A stretch of 38,953 bases of DNA, taken from positions 1 to 38,953 of the forward strand of contig JASFYU010000081.1 in NCBI GenBank assembly GCA_045046905.1. The letters run 5' to 3'. Position 1 is the first letter of the stretch. Every line of letters begins with the position of its first letter. Positions 1-8,361 of this stretch are shown piece after piece. Under the pieces are notes generated by a model that saw only the letters and a list, made by a program, of their open reading frames with translations, was not told where the DNA came from and did not search any database. Both the position numbers and the translations under genes were made by a program. The DNA comes from JASFYU01 sp045046905. GTDB lineage: Bacteria; Bacteroidota; Bacteroidia; Flavobacteriales; Flavobacteriaceae.

Positions 1-1830
1 TTTGGGTGGTTTTATAGAAGTTACCGTACTAAAGAACATGGCGGTGTCTTGTATTTTTCTGAATGGCTCTAGATATTTAGTTTGGTCGAGTTTAAAAGAA
101 TCAAAGAAAGTAGACGCCTCTTTGTCCGAAGTCGTCAAAGCACCCATCAAATAATAATCGCCTCGTCTAAATGTGGTTTTTAAATGCAATTGCCTTTGTG
201 CTGCTGAATCTACCATTGCCTTGGAAGTCAGTGAATTGTATTCTGGTTCGTCGAAGACGGGTAACAGTTTTAGGTCTTGATAGAATCGTTTTTGTATTTG
301 TTTGAGTTCAAAGCTGTCTTCTTCGATAAAATTAATATCGTGCAGGGTCGCTTTTCGTAAGAAATAGTAAGAACCACTAAGTGAATCATAGCCCTGTACC
401 AAACGCTCTCCATTTCTGAACCTGTTGGAGAAGGTATAGAATGAAGGCATTTGTATCTCAAAATCAGCATATCCTGAGGATACCCTTGATTTTTTTTTGT
501 GTAACCTCCTAAACCGTATGCTATTGAAAATAGTGTCTGAATAGTGAACTACATAGTCACCTTCACCACCCATTTTAAAAATCAATATTTCTAAAGGCGT
601 AATGTAAATATGATAGCGTTGATGATCCCCATTTTTTAAGCGGTTTTTGATGTCTAAACCTGCAAAGCCGTTTCTGGTAATGCGCTCTTTTTCTAAAATT
701 TCGCCAGGAATGTTCTCAAAAAGCAACTTGTCAAGAGCATCTAAGCTATAGACATCATCCTTTTTTAAATAGGAAAATGTTGGGATACGATTTACCATAA
801 CATAGCTTCCGTTCGCCAGGTTAGGTGAGATATAAGTGGTGTTGATATGTTCTGTCACAGGATACAACTTTGTGGGCAGATCGATACTAAATATGGCATC
901 ATCGGGGGTAACTGTGGTATAGGTGTTCTCGCGTATCGATTTTTCAAACTTCGCCTTGAGCTGTCGTCCCTTGGCCGTAGCTCTTGAAACCAAAGGTTTT
1001 ACGGTATAGCCCATGGCCCTCAATAGGGCAATGACCCCTTTTTTTCCGGGAAGATGGGCGGCCCCTATACCGGTAAATATTTTTCCGGTGTGCATGATCG
1101 AATCTAAGCGATCGGCCATATTGTGATTGCGTATAAAAAGCATATTCTTTAGGTAATGCTGTGTATACATGGCCTTGTCTATAGAATCTAATAAACTTAT
1201 GTTGCGGTTTCTATAAGCATCTTGTAAGATGCTCATGGGATTCTGCAGTAGCATTTTCTTTTGTAGCCATTCGTCAGGTTTTTGCTTCAGGGCATTTAAA
1301 TTGGCCCTGCCTACCAATGCCGATGATTCTTCCAAATCTTCTAAGGCAACTATTTTTTTTCCGAATTTTTTTCCAGCTTGGTAAATGAACATATCGAGAT
1401 AGGTTTCTTCCTCAAAGTTTTGTGAGTATTCGTCAGTGCGGTACAAGATATTGTTCACGCGCTTATCTTCGAAAGCCAAATAGGCGGCAATTTCTTCTTT
1501 TCTCGGGTTTTTAATTCTGAAGGGGTAGGTGTAGAATCCTTTTGAAACAAAACCATTGCCCTGTCCGTATCCCATAAAACCTAAATTGTCGACATTTTCA
1601 AGCCAGGTGTCAGGGTCTGATTCTAGGGCTATGACCTCACTTTGCTCTAAGGCCTCATAGAAAACATCGTCAAGTCGAAAGGCGATGCGTTTGCTTACAT
1701 GCATGGTGCCGTAGAGGTAAGAACTCTGCTGCAATCCGTTTCCTGATATTTTCCAAAGTAGGCTGTTCTCATACTGTGCAGAAAGTCCGACAGAAATGAA
1801 AAGTAAGGTCAAGGTGGTAATAATCCGCAT
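1..1830 (-). CDS. TraB/GumN-like secreted protein, 3' end cut by window
   Basis: The frame is open from the ATG at 1830 to the window edge, about 610 codons with no stop, so the gene is partial. It starts with a short Sec signal peptide (hydrophobic segment to residue ~18, ending LSAQ). An N-terminal TraB/GumN-type domain follows: an LYGTMHV segment near residues 40-50 and the family signature FTGIGAAHLPGKKG near residue 255-268, followed by the usual LLRAMGY. The remaining ~320 visible residues are a polar extension that I cannot assign to a family. TraB/GumN proteins are thought to be metalloprotease-like, but no substrate can be inferred here. The start is supported by an out-of-frame stop-rich leader upstream, which is a copy of the dispersed repeat described separately. 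The family call rests on the motif; the function of the extension is unknown. Confidence 0.82.
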   Translation of the reverse strand, partial: MRIITTLTLLFISVGLSAQYENSLLWKISGNGLQQSSYLYGTMHVSKRIAFRLDDVFYEALEQSEVIALESDPDTWLENVDNLGFMGYGQGNGFVSKGFYTYPFRIKNPRKEEIAAYLAFEDKRVNNILYRTDEYSQNFEEETYLDMFIYQAGKKFGKKIVALEDLEESSALVGRANLNALKQKPDEWLQKKMLLQNPMSILQDAYRNRNISLLDSIDKAMYTQHYLKNMLFIRNHNMADRLDSIMHTGKIFTGIGAAHLPGKKGVIALLRAMGYTVKPLVSRATAKGRQLKAKFEKSIRENTYTTVTPDDAIFSIDLPTKLYPVTEHINTTYISPNLANGSYVMVNRIPTFSYLKKDDVYSLDALDKLLFENIPGEILEKERITRNGFAGLDIKNRLKNGDHQRYHIYITPLEILIFKMGGEGDYVVHYSDTIFNSIRFRRLHKKKSRVSSGYADFEIQMPSFYTFSNRFRNGERLVQGYDSLSGSYYFLRKATLHDINFIEEDSFELKQIQKRFYQDLKLLPVFDEPEYNSLTSKAMVDSAAQRQLHLKTTFRRGDYYLMGALTTSDKEASTFFDSFKLDQTKYLEPFRKIQDTAMFFSTVTSIKPPK

Positions 1831-1834
1831 GCTT

Positions 1835-1960
1835 ATTTTTTTAGTGAACCATCTCCGAGCAAGTTGCTTACGATGGCAGAATTCACGAGGTAATAAAAGA
1901 ACTGATCTCTACCATTTCGATGTCAGCCAGCCTATGTTCGCTTGTTCGGTCGGTGGGTCA
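1835..1960 (-). repeat. Dispersed intergenic repeat, copy 1 (degenerate)
   Basis: Read on the minus strand, this leader of the TraB-like gene starts with CCCACCG. It then has the core CATCGAAATG, TTCTTTT and ACCTCGT, and ends with a GGAGATGGTT-like tail. The same landmarks occur in the same order in the better copies at 8152 and 32968. The tail ends only a few bases before the start codon at 1830. Confidence 0.55.
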
Positions 1961-2034
1961 ATCCTGCTTAGGAGAATAAAATTGGCATAAAATAAAGGAC
2001 ATAAAAAAAATTCTGAGCTAATTAACATTTATTT

Positions 2035-2053
2035 GACTATGATGAACATAGTC
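2035..2053. promoter_or_regulatory. Perfect inverted repeat, possible operator for hemH
   Basis: GACTATG-ATGAA-CATAGTC: 7-bp perfect arms with a 5-bp spacer, about 75 bp upstream of the -7-like box of hemH. The geometry suits a dimeric transcription factor. No regulator gene is adjacent, so the binding protein is unknown. Confidence 0.4.
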
Positions 2054-2128
2054 TATTCATAAAGGCACTCTCCCATGGTTTCGTTGATAGTATATTGAAT
2101 TATGTTAACGTAATTTGACTACAAGTAG

Positions 2129-2136
2129 TATTTTTA
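2129..2136 (+). promoter_or_regulatory. -7-like box of hemH promoter
   Basis: TATTTTTA matches the Bacteroidetes -7 consensus TAnnTTTG except at the last base. It ends 20 bp before the hemH start codon, the same distance as the clearer boxes elsewhere in this window (16-22 bp). No convincing -33 TTTG is seen at 19-20 bp. Confidence 0.4.
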
Positions 2137-2155
2137 CACTTGAAAATCGAAGTAA

Positions 2156-3193
2156 ATGAAAGGAGTTTTATTAGTAAATCTTGGGTCTCCGCAAAGCCCT
2201 ACGGCAAAAGATGTCAGGCCTTATCTTGATGAATTCTTGATGGATGAACGGGTTATCGATGTGCCTTTTTGGTTGCGGAAGATATTGGTCAGAAAACTAA
2301 TACTCAGAAAAAGACCTGAAAAATCGGCCGAAGCTTATAAAAAAATTTGGTGGAAAGAAGGTTCTCCTTTAGTTGTGATTTCAGAACGATTTACCGAAAA
2401 AGTGCGTAAAAATACAGAAATGCCCGTTGCTTTAGGTATGCGATATGGTACTATGACCATAAAAAATGCCTTGCAAGAGTTGGTAGATCAAGGCGTAGAC
2501 GATGTGTTAATGGTGCCTTTATATCCGCATTTCGCCATGTCTTCTACAGAGACGGTCGAGGTGAAGGCCGAAGAAGAACGTCAAAAGCATTTTCCGAAAA
2601 TCAAGCTGACGACCTTGCCGGCATTCTACAAAAACAAAGACTATATAAGGGTGCTTACCGAATCAATAAAAAAGGGCTTAAAAGGTTTTGAATATGACCA
2701 TATTTTGTTTTCGTACCACGGCTTGCCAGAGCGGCATATTCGAAAGGCCGACCCAACAGGATCACATGGCAAATTTGAGGAAGGTGTTCTTTGTTGTACT
2801 TCGGATTCTATTGCCCATAAGACCTGTTATCGGCATCAGGCGTATGCCACTACAGATCTGGTACAGGCTCAGTTGGGTATAGGGGCAGATAAAATGAGTT
2901 CCTCATTCCAGTCTCGTTTGGCTTTCGACCCTTGGTTAAAGCCATATACTGATTATGAGTTCGAACGTTTGGCAAAAGGAGGAAAAAAACGTTTGGCCGT
3001 GATTACTCCGGCCTTTGTATCCGATTGCTTAGAAACCTTGGAAGAAATCGCCATGGAAGGAAAACGCCAGTTTCAGGAGGCTGGGGGAGAAAAGTATAAA
3101 CACATTCCCTGTTTAAATGATGACGATGCCTGGGTATTGGTGATGGCAAAATGGGTGAACCAATGGCAGGAGACCGGAGAACTGCCACTATAA
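2156..3193 (+). CDS. hemH: Ferrochelatase HemH
   Basis: A full-length 345-residue ferrochelatase, the enzyme that inserts Fe(II) into protoporphyrin IX in the last step of classical haem synthesis. Visible landmarks are the N-terminal GVLLVNLGSPQSP, the PLYPHFAMSSTE segment near residue 120, the active-site SYHGLPERH near residue 187, and the C-terminal SSFQSRLAFDPWLKPYT and ITPAFVSDCLETLEE segments that help form the porphyrin cleft. Several cysteines lie around residues 205-220; whether they bind a cluster cannot be told. Length and motifs are complete. It has its own leader with a -7-like box and is followed by a 197-bp gap before the MATE gene. A HemJ-like protoporphyrinogen oxidase lies 16 kb away in the same window, consistent with the same pathway but not an operon. 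Confidence 0.97.
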   Translation: MKGVLLVNLGSPQSPTAKDVRPYLDEFLMDERVIDVPFWLRKILVRKLILRKRPEKSAEAYKKIWWKEGSPLVVISERFTEKVRKNTEMPVALGMRYGTMTIKNALQELVDQGVDDVLMVPLYPHFAMSSTETVEVKAEEERQKHFPKIKLTTLPAFYKNKDYIRVLTESIKKGLKGFEYDHILFSYHGLPERHIRKADPTGSHGKFEEGVLCCTSDSIAHKTCYRHQAYATTDLVQAQLGIGADKMSSSFQSRLAFDPWLKPYTDYEFERLAKGGKKRLAVITPAFVSDCLETLEEIAMEGKRQFQEAGGEKYKHIPCLNDDDAWVLVMAKWVNQWQETGELPL

Positions 3194-3324
3194 TTCCTTA
3201 GGGTCCCTGATAGTGCCTGAGGAAGGCGATTTATGGTCTTTAAATTCGTAGGCCAACAGACGCCCCATTTTATCGGGGGCTATTGAGAGCAGAATGTACA
3301 ATGACAAAGAATAAATTACCTCGG

Positions 3325-3386
3325 GCTAAGCCTGCTTGACAGCGAGGAAAGCCCACGAGGTATTAATATTAAACCCACTGGTAGAT
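3325..3386 (-). repeat. Dispersed intergenic repeat, copy 2 (partial, inverted)
   Basis: On the minus strand this reads ACCAGTGGGTTTA, then ACCTCGTGGGCTT, then CCCGAGGTAATTTATT. These are the head and tail landmarks of the repeat at 32968-33085 with the middle missing. It sits directly upstream of the MATE gene start at 3391, in opposite orientation to that gene. Confidence 0.55.
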
Positions 3387-3390
3387 ATAA

Positions 3391-4773
3391 ATGGCAAAAG
3401 TATCGGCAGAACAATTAGGGTCAGAACCCATAGGTAAATTATTGGTCAAACAAGCGGTTCCGGCCTCAATTGGCATTCTTGTGATGTCTCTTAATGTTTT
3501 GGTTGATTCTATTTTTGTAGGAAACTGGATCGGATCCATTGCCATTGCCGCAATCAACGTAGTGCTTCCTGTATCCTTTTTTATTGCCGCCTTGGGAATG
3601 GCCATAGGTGTTGGCGGCTCTAGTATTATCTCACGGGCTCTCGGAGCCGATACCAAAGAAAAAGCCCTTAAAACCTTCGGTAACCAAACTACTCTTACCC
3701 TTCTGGTAACGGTAACTATGATGGTGATGGGTCTGTATTTTGTAGACGACCTTATTCCTGCCTTTGGAGGTAAGGGCGCCATCTTTGAACCTGCCAAGAT
3801 ATATTATAGTATTGTGCTCTATGGCGTGCCTTTTTTGGCGCTTTGTATGATGGGCAATACGGTGATCCGAGCAGAGGGAAAACCTAAATTCGCCATGATT
3901 GCCATGATTATTCCCTCGGTGGGCAACCTCGTGATGGACTATCTCTTTATCTATGTCTTCGATTGGGGTATGGCAGGTGCCGCATGGGCTACAACCATTG
4001 GCTACTTTTTATGCTTTAGTTATATCCTTTATTATTTTCTCTCTAAAAATTCTGAACTCAAGATACGATGGCCTCACTTTAGCTTGGATAGATCCATTTT
4101 AAAAGAAATAGGATCCTTGGGTTTTGTGACACTTTCACGGCAGGCAGTAGTGAGTGTCATCTATTTATTGTTGAACAATATCTTATTTGGCCTAGGCGGT
4201 GAAGCAATGGTGGCAGTATATGCTATCATCGGCCGTATGCTCATGTTTGCGCTTTTCCCTGTTTTTGGGGTGACCCAAGGGTTTTTGCCCATTGCGGGCT
4301 ATAATTATGGGGCGCAAAAATACGCTAGGGTACGCGAAAGTATAAATACGGCCATAAAATATGCCGCCTTTATGGCGACTGTGGTTTTTGTAGGCTTGAT
4401 GATATTTCCTATGGAAATTACCGCTCTTTTTTTGAGTGACAAACCTGATATGTCTTCAATCGAACTCGCCACCAAAGCCTTTGTGTTAGAACATACACCT
4501 TCGGCTATGCGTTGGGTTTTTGCGGCAACACCCATTATTGCATTGCAATTGATTGGGGCCGCTTATTTTCAGGCAATAGGCAAGGCTATACCCGCATTGT
4601 TATTGACTCTTTTGAGACAAGGTTTCTTTTTTATTCCCTTAATTCTGATACTCCCTCATTTTTTAGGGGAATTCGGAGTTTGGATTTCTTTTCCAATTTC
4701 TGATGTCTTGGCGACCATTGTTACCGGATATTATTTGAGAAAAGAGATTCGACAGGTACTGATGCAGAAATGA
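3391..4773 (+). CDS. MATE family efflux transporter
   Basis: 460 residues with about twelve hydrophobic segments, the length expected of a MATE (multi-antimicrobial extrusion) cation/drug antiporter of the inner membrane. The N-terminal half carries the typical start, with LVKQAVPASIGILVMSLN followed by VDSIFVGNWIG and a GGSSIISRALGA segment. The second half repeats the pattern with FPVFGVTQGFLPIAGYNYGA. Substrate cannot be deduced. No regulator gene is adjacent. The start is chosen because it is the first ATG in frame and gives the canonical N-terminus. The leader contains a repeat copy and I saw no clear -7 box in it. Confidence 0.93.
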   Translation: MAKVSAEQLGSEPIGKLLVKQAVPASIGILVMSLNVLVDSIFVGNWIGSIAIAAINVVLPVSFFIAALGMAIGVGGSSIISRALGADTKEKALKTFGNQTTLTLLVTVTMMVMGLYFVDDLIPAFGGKGAIFEPAKIYYSIVLYGVPFLALCMMGNTVIRAEGKPKFAMIAMIIPSVGNLVMDYLFIYVFDWGMAGAAWATTIGYFLCFSYILYYFLSKNSELKIRWPHFSLDRSILKEIGSLGFVTLSRQAVVSVIYLLLNNILFGLGGEAMVAVYAIIGRMLMFALFPVFGVTQGFLPIAGYNYGAQKYARVRESINTAIKYAAFMATVVFVGLMIFPMEITALFLSDKPDMSSIELATKAFVLEHTPSAMRWVFAATPIIALQLIGAAYFQAIGKAIPALLLTLLRQGFFFIPLILILPHFLGEFGVWISFPISDVLATIVTGYYLRKEIRQVLMQK

Positions 4774-5041
4774 GAATGAACTCTTTTATGGCCCTGCCCG
4801 GTCGAACTCAGGTTTTTAGTAAGGGAACACTCCTAAAAACCCAAGTTGAATACCAAATCAAGAAGGGGTATTTACCCTTTTCTGTACCGTTGCTCAGCCC
4901 TTTTTGGCGTAGTCCATATTTCGTAATATTCTGTTTTTCAATGAATTAAAATGAAATAATTGAAGGGCAAAAAAAACCATTGGTTAAACGTGCCAGTATA
5001 TGCGGTACATTCGTCTATAGAAATTTTTAAAAACAGCTAAA
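4774..5041. other. Intergenic region after the MATE gene
   Basis: 268 bp with no coding character before the tiny ORF at 5042. It holds two hairpins (4805-4847 and 4861-4883) and AT-rich sequence. The piece TCGAACTCAGGTTT near 4802 recurs in the palindrome at 8098-8119. Confidence 0.5.
4805..4847 (+). terminator. Hairpin downstream of MATE gene
   Basis: GGTTTTTAG (4811-4819) pairs with CTAAAAACC (4833-4841), and AACT/AGTT extends the stem beyond a 2-base mismatch. There is no T-run after it, so intrinsic termination is uncertain. A second stem, AAGGGGT/ACCCTTTT, follows at 4861-4883. Confidence 0.4.
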
Positions 5042-5152
5042 ATGGAAGCTCCACTCAGTGAAAAAACCTTGTGCACAATCAATTATTGCTTAATTATAGG
5101 AATGGCATTCATAGGAATTCTATTGATTATCCTTGGGTCGGTCAACAATTAG
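5042..5152 (+). CDS. Putative 36-residue single-pass membrane peptide
   Basis: A short ORF from ATG 5042 to TAG 5152. It has a polar N-terminus (MEAPLSEKTL) and one hydrophobic stretch of about 20 residues rich in Ile, Leu and Gly, ending in GSVNN. The segment has the right length for a transmembrane helix, the only support for it being real. There is no clear ribosome-binding site, as is usual in this phylum. It lies 196 bp before the next gene, which also starts with a membrane anchor. Could be a chance ORF. Confidence 0.3.
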   Translation: MEAPLSEKTLCTINYCLIIGMAFIGILLIILGSVNN

Positions 5153-5348
5153 CGATACTATGGTCCTGAAACACAGTGAAATTTATAAACTCCTAAATAG
5201 GAGATGTTTTTGGGTTATATCAAGTACAAATATTAGCGAAATAGTCACTTCTATATGCCATACTATTAGTAAATTAGAGGAAACTAAATACAATATTAAA
5301 ACCGTTAGCGAACACTACCATTAGTAATCTTAAACAACTAAACCTATC

Positions 5349-5870
5349 ATGAAAGACAGTAGAACCTCGGGCGTAGTAATCCTGATTTTGCTCGGCATTA
5401 TCGTTTTTTTTGTACTCGACAAATGCACGGGTACCCAAAAAGAGCTAACCTCTGCAAAGGAAAAGATCAAAGAGCATTTGATTAGTTATACCGAGGCTCA
5501 GGTATTGAAGAATCAATATATTGAAACCCGCTACGCGATTATCAACGATTCCTTGTTCAAGGGTTCAGAAAGAAAAGACACCCGTGAATTTTGGTTTTCA
5601 ATGGAGACCATGGAGCTGTATCTCGCCTATGTAAAGCAAGAAGCCAAAGAGAAAGGGTATACAGACTTAGGACTACGTATTTATTTCGCCGCCTATCCGA
5701 AAGATTTTAATGATCCACGAGGAGACCCCGGTTTTTCCACGGTATACATATGGCCCACCATAGAGGAAAATCACCCCTTACAGGCTGGCTTTATATCTAT
5801 GCCAGCACCATCACCACCTAGAGATGCTGACGATATACATGGGTTGAATTTTGGACATGGTGGGCCATGA
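5349..5870 (+). CDS. Membrane-anchored conserved-type protein of unknown function
   Basis: 173 residues. A hydrophobic segment at residues ~8-24 (GVVILILLGIIVFFVL) is followed by a long, charged, probably extracytoplasmic domain with a helical region (residues ~30-60) and a more structured part containing GLRIYFAAYPKD near residue 115. The C-terminus is rich in Pro, Asp, His and Gly (HGLNFGHGGP). I do not recognise an assigned family. It is followed after 39 bp by another membrane protein gene and then the kinase, all on the plus strand, so a single transcript is likely. A link to the downstream two-component pair is inferred from position only. Confidence 0.72.
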   Translation: MKDSRTSGVVILILLGIIVFFVLDKCTGTQKELTSAKEKIKEHLISYTEAQVLKNQYIETRYAIINDSLFKGSERKDTREFWFSMETMELYLAYVKQEAKEKGYTDLGLRIYFAAYPKDFNDPRGDPGFSTVYIWPTIEENHPLQAGFISMPAPSPPRDADDIHGLNFGHGGP

Positions 5871-5909
5871 GAAAGGCAAGGTCAAGTACAAAATTGACAA
5901 TGAGTTAGT

Positions 5910-6548
5910 ATGTCTGAAAAATATTTATTACTTATAACCATCCTTGAGTTTGTCACAGCTGTACTCGCTACAGTTTTGTTTAAAAAATACACCGATTCGA
6001 GAGAAAAATATTTTTTATATTTTTTGTGGTTTACCGTGTTCGTCGAGATTGGCGGTGCGCTAATGCGGTATGTGTTTTCAGTTGAAAATTTTTGGTTGTA
6101 CAATTTTTATATGGTTATTAGTTTTTTGTTTTACTTTTATTGGTACTATTTGATTCTAAAACAAAAAAACGTACAAAGAACCGTTTTGGTCTTCAGTGTG
6201 GTTTTTACGGGAGTTGCCCTTTGGAATCTCGTGTTTCAGAGCTGGGCGGAGTACCATCAGTACACCTTTGTGGTTGGGGCCTTGTTTACACTTATCGTTA
6301 CTGTATTCCATTTTTGGCAGTTGTTGTACAGTAATCAAATATTAGTAATACAATACAAACTTAGTTTTTGGATTTCCTCTGGCCTGCTATTGTTCTATAT
6401 AGGCATGGTTCCGTTAATGTTATTATCCCGTTATTTTAAACTTACGGGTAGCAGTTACTATATTTTGATTATAAGTTTAAATGGTATCCTATACGGTTGT
6501 TATATAATCGGGTTTTTATGGACGAAAGAGAAGTACAATCGTTTCTAA
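5910..6548 (+). CDS. Polytopic membrane protein of unknown function
   Basis: 212 residues with about six or seven hydrophobic helices separated by short loops, many aromatic residues (Tyr, Phe, Trp) and no signal peptide. It resembles small unassigned integral membrane proteins often seen in Flavobacteria; I cannot name a family. Its last 31 bp overlap the start of the histidine kinase gene at 6518, which suggests translational coupling. A plausible guess is that it works with the kinase, perhaps as its sensory partner, because the kinase itself has a single N-terminal helix and no visible sensor domain. That is inference only. Confidence 0.75.
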   Translation: MSEKYLLLITILEFVTAVLATVLFKKYTDSREKYFLYFLWFTVFVEIGGALMRYVFSVENFWLYNFYMVISFLFYFYWYYLILKQKNVQRTVLVFSVVFTGVALWNLVFQSWAEYHQYTFVVGALFTLIVTVFHFWQLLYSNQILVIQYKLSFWISSGLLLFYIGMVPLMLLSRYFKLTGSSYYILIISLNGILYGCYIIGFLWTKEKYNRF

Positions 6549-7297
6549 TCATATTTTCGGTAATCGCTATTTCTTTGGCCCTTACGGTAATCATTCTTTT
6601 TATTGTTTTTTTAAAACGGAAGAATAAATTGTTGTTAGAACGCGCTAAAGCCGAGGAGGCTTTTGAAAAGGAGATTTCAGAGACCCAGATTGAGATTCGA
6701 GAAGAGACCCTGCGGAATATTAGTTGGGAGCTACACGATAATATTGGGCAATTGATGACCCTAGCCAAGATACAGCTACAGATGGTACCTGACAAATCAG
6801 AAAATTTGGAAGAGGTCTCTGAGACCATTGGCAAAGCGATTAGAGAGCTGCGGGTATTGTCAAAGTTAATCAATCCTGAGGCACTTAAAAACCTGTCGTT
6901 GAATGAGGCTGTAGGTCTAGAGGTAGAGCGCTTTAACCGCCTACAGTTTATCGATGCTTCACTTACCGTAGACGGCAGTCCCAAACCTATTGATTCTAAA
7001 GAAGAAATTATTATATTTCGAATATTACAAGAGTTTTTCTCCAATACCATAAAACATTCTAAGGCCTCGACACTCTGTGTGGGCATTGATTATGATAATG
7101 GAAGTTTTACCATTACTGCTGATGATGATGGGGTAGGTTTTGAGGAAAATAGCATGTATACGGGTATCGGCCTTAAGAATATGAAGAACAGAGCGCGATT
7201 AATTAATGCCAATCTTACTATTTCCTCTGAGAAAGGCCGGGGAACCATGCTGCGATTGGTGTATACATATAAGAAAGACATAAGAGTACAAATATGA
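6518..7297 (+). CDS. Sensor histidine kinase, NarL/HisKA_3 type
   Basis: 259 residues from ATG 6518; an upstream in-frame start at 6497 would add seven residues and more overlap, so I prefer 6518. Residues ~7-29 form one transmembrane helix, followed by a short coiled region. The phosphoacceptor motif is SWELHDNIGQ with His near residue 73, characteristic of the HisKA_3 (NarX/DesK-like) class. The ATPase domain shows FSNTIKHSKA (N box), DDGVGF (G1) and GIGLKNMKNRA (G2). There is no recognisable periplasmic sensor domain, so signal input probably comes through the helix or a partner. The NarL-type response regulator gene follows 164 bp downstream and is the expected phosphotransfer target. The gap between them contains a short repeat. 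Confidence 0.93.
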   Translation: MDEREVQSFLIIFSVIAISLALTVIILFIVFLKRKNKLLLERAKAEEAFEKEISETQIEIREETLRNISWELHDNIGQLMTLAKIQLQMVPDKSENLEEVSETIGKAIRELRVLSKLINPEALKNLSLNEAVGLEVERFNRLQFIDASLTVDGSPKPIDSKEEIIIFRILQEFFSNTIKHSKASTLCVGIDYDNGSFTITADDDGVGFEENSMYTGIGLKNMKNRARLINANLTISSEKGRGTMLRLVYTYKKDIRVQI

Positions 7298-7361
7298 GAT
7301 GGTTTACAATCTTGTTATGTTGTAGATATGGGTAAAAAATAAGCAATCATGACAATTTAAT

Positions 7362-7420
7362 CAAAAAGAATTCCCCTATGGCTCTGCCTCGGGGATAGTC
7401 GGTTTCAAGAAATTTTTTAT
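7362..7420 (+). repeat. Second dispersed repeat, copy A
   Basis: AAAAAGAATTCCCCTATG, a variable GC-rich middle, then TTTCAAGAAATTTTTTA. The same order occurs at 37305-37365, and the AAAAGAATTCCCC piece again near 24790. It occupies the leader of the response regulator gene at 7462. Confidence 0.55.
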
Positions 7421-7461
7421 TTCATGCTTAAGTCTTAAGTTAAGTAATCAAAAATACAAAT

Positions 7462-8097
7462 ATGACCTATTCCGTTGTCATTGTAGACGACCATGTTTTA
7501 TTGTCACAGGCCATTAGTGGTCTCGTGGACAGTTTCGATAAATTCAAGGCTTTATACGTATGCAAGAACGGAAAGGAGCTGTTGGAGAAGTTCGAAAACG
7601 CCAAGAATATTCCTGATATTGTCTTGATGGATATTAATATGCCCCTGCTCAATGGGATCGAGACTACAGAGCATTTAAAAGTGAATTATCCCCAGGTGAA
7701 AGTATTGGCACTTTCAATAGAAGAGAACGAGGATACGATATTACAAATGCTTAGGGCCGGTGCCAGAGGGTATTTGATGAAAGACACTCGAAGTGAAATT
7801 TTGGAAGAGGGTTTGTTACAGATTGCTGAAAATGGATATTATCACACCAATACCGTAACCCGAATATTGGTGGGCACCTTGAATAGAAAAGAACCCGAAT
7901 TACAGCTAAAAGACCGAGAACTTGAGTTTTTGCGCTTGGCCTGTACCGAGAAGACCTATAGGGAAATCGCCGATGAAATGTTTCTAAGCCCAAAGACCAT
8001 TGAGGGCTATCGCGATGCCCTGCATGAAAAGCTACAGATCAAAAATAGGATTGGCCTGGTACTCTATGCTATTCGCAATAAGATTTTTGTTCCTTAG
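7462..8097 (+). CDS. NarL/LuxR-family response regulator
   Basis: 211 residues. The receiver domain covers residues 1-120 with the acidic pair at 9-10 (VDDH), phosphoacceptor Asp57 in LMDINMP, and the conserved Lys in GYLMKD near residue 108. The C-terminal LuxR/GerE helix-turn-helix lies at about residues 145-205, with the typical REIADEMFLSPKTIEGYRDA and a KLQIKNRIGLVLYAI recognition region. It should be a DNA-binding regulator controlled by the kinase at 6518. It is the last regulator before the sulfatase island, which starts 264 bp downstream on the same strand, so the island is a candidate target. That is inferred from position. A perfect palindrome directly follows the stop codon. Confidence 0.94.
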   Translation: MTYSVVIVDDHVLLSQAISGLVDSFDKFKALYVCKNGKELLEKFENAKNIPDIVLMDINMPLLNGIETTEHLKVNYPQVKVLALSIEENEDTILQMLRAGARGYLMKDTRSEILEEGLLQIAENGYYHTNTVTRILVGTLNRKEPELQLKDRELEFLRLACTEKTYREIADEMFLSPKTIEGYRDALHEKLQIKNRIGLVLYAIRNKIFVP

Positions 8098-8120
8098 AAC
8101 CTGAGTTCGAACTCAGGTTT
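8098..8120 (+). terminator. Palindromic hairpin after response regulator
   Basis: A perfect 22-bp palindrome that folds as AACCTGAGT - TCGA - ACTCAGGTT with a short T tail, starting immediately after the TAG stop. It is probably an intrinsic terminator, although the T-run is short. The half-site TCGAACTCAGGTTT also occurs near 4802. Confidence 0.55.
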
Positions 8121-8151
8121 AGATGTATGGTTATAACCACTATACCTTACT

Positions 8152-8262
8152 ATTTTATTCCCACCAGTGGGTTTAGTCTGCCTACCGCAGGCAGGCCTGC
8201 ATCGAAATGTTAAAGTTTGTTCTTTTTAATGCCTCGTACGCTTGCATAGAGGTAGTTTGCTT
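8152..8262 (+). repeat. Dispersed intergenic repeat, copy 3 (full length)
   Basis: A well-preserved copy. It starts with TTCCCACCAGTGGGTTTA, then has a hairpin with GCCTGCC-like and GGCAGGC arms, the core ATCGAAATGTTAAAGTTTGT, TTTTTAATGCCTCG, and the end GAGGTAGTTTGCTTA. Compare 32968-33085, which matches along the whole length with a few substitutions and small indels. It lies between the response regulator and the first sulfatase. Confidence 0.8.
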
Positions 8263-8361
8263 ATACATTTAGGCAGTGAACGGCTTTTTTGAATAGCTAG
8301 GGCTGTTCATTATTACAATAAATATTGTCTACCCCTAATTAAACTAACTATTTGTACGCAT

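Larger units (their letters stand above)
1831..2155. other. Divergent intergenic region between TraB-like gene and hemH
   Basis: 325 bp separate two divergent start codons. The left half is the repeat copy. The right half is AT-rich and holds the inverted repeat at 2035-2053 and a -7-like box at 2129-2136. I see no further ORF with coding character in it; a short plus-strand ORF crossing 1796-1990 is the shadow of the minus-strand gene and repeat. Confidence 0.6.

Noticed and set aside
5133..5324. 63-codon plus-strand ORF
   Set aside because: It begins inside the end of the small membrane ORF, lacks an ATG start, and has no compositional sign of coding.
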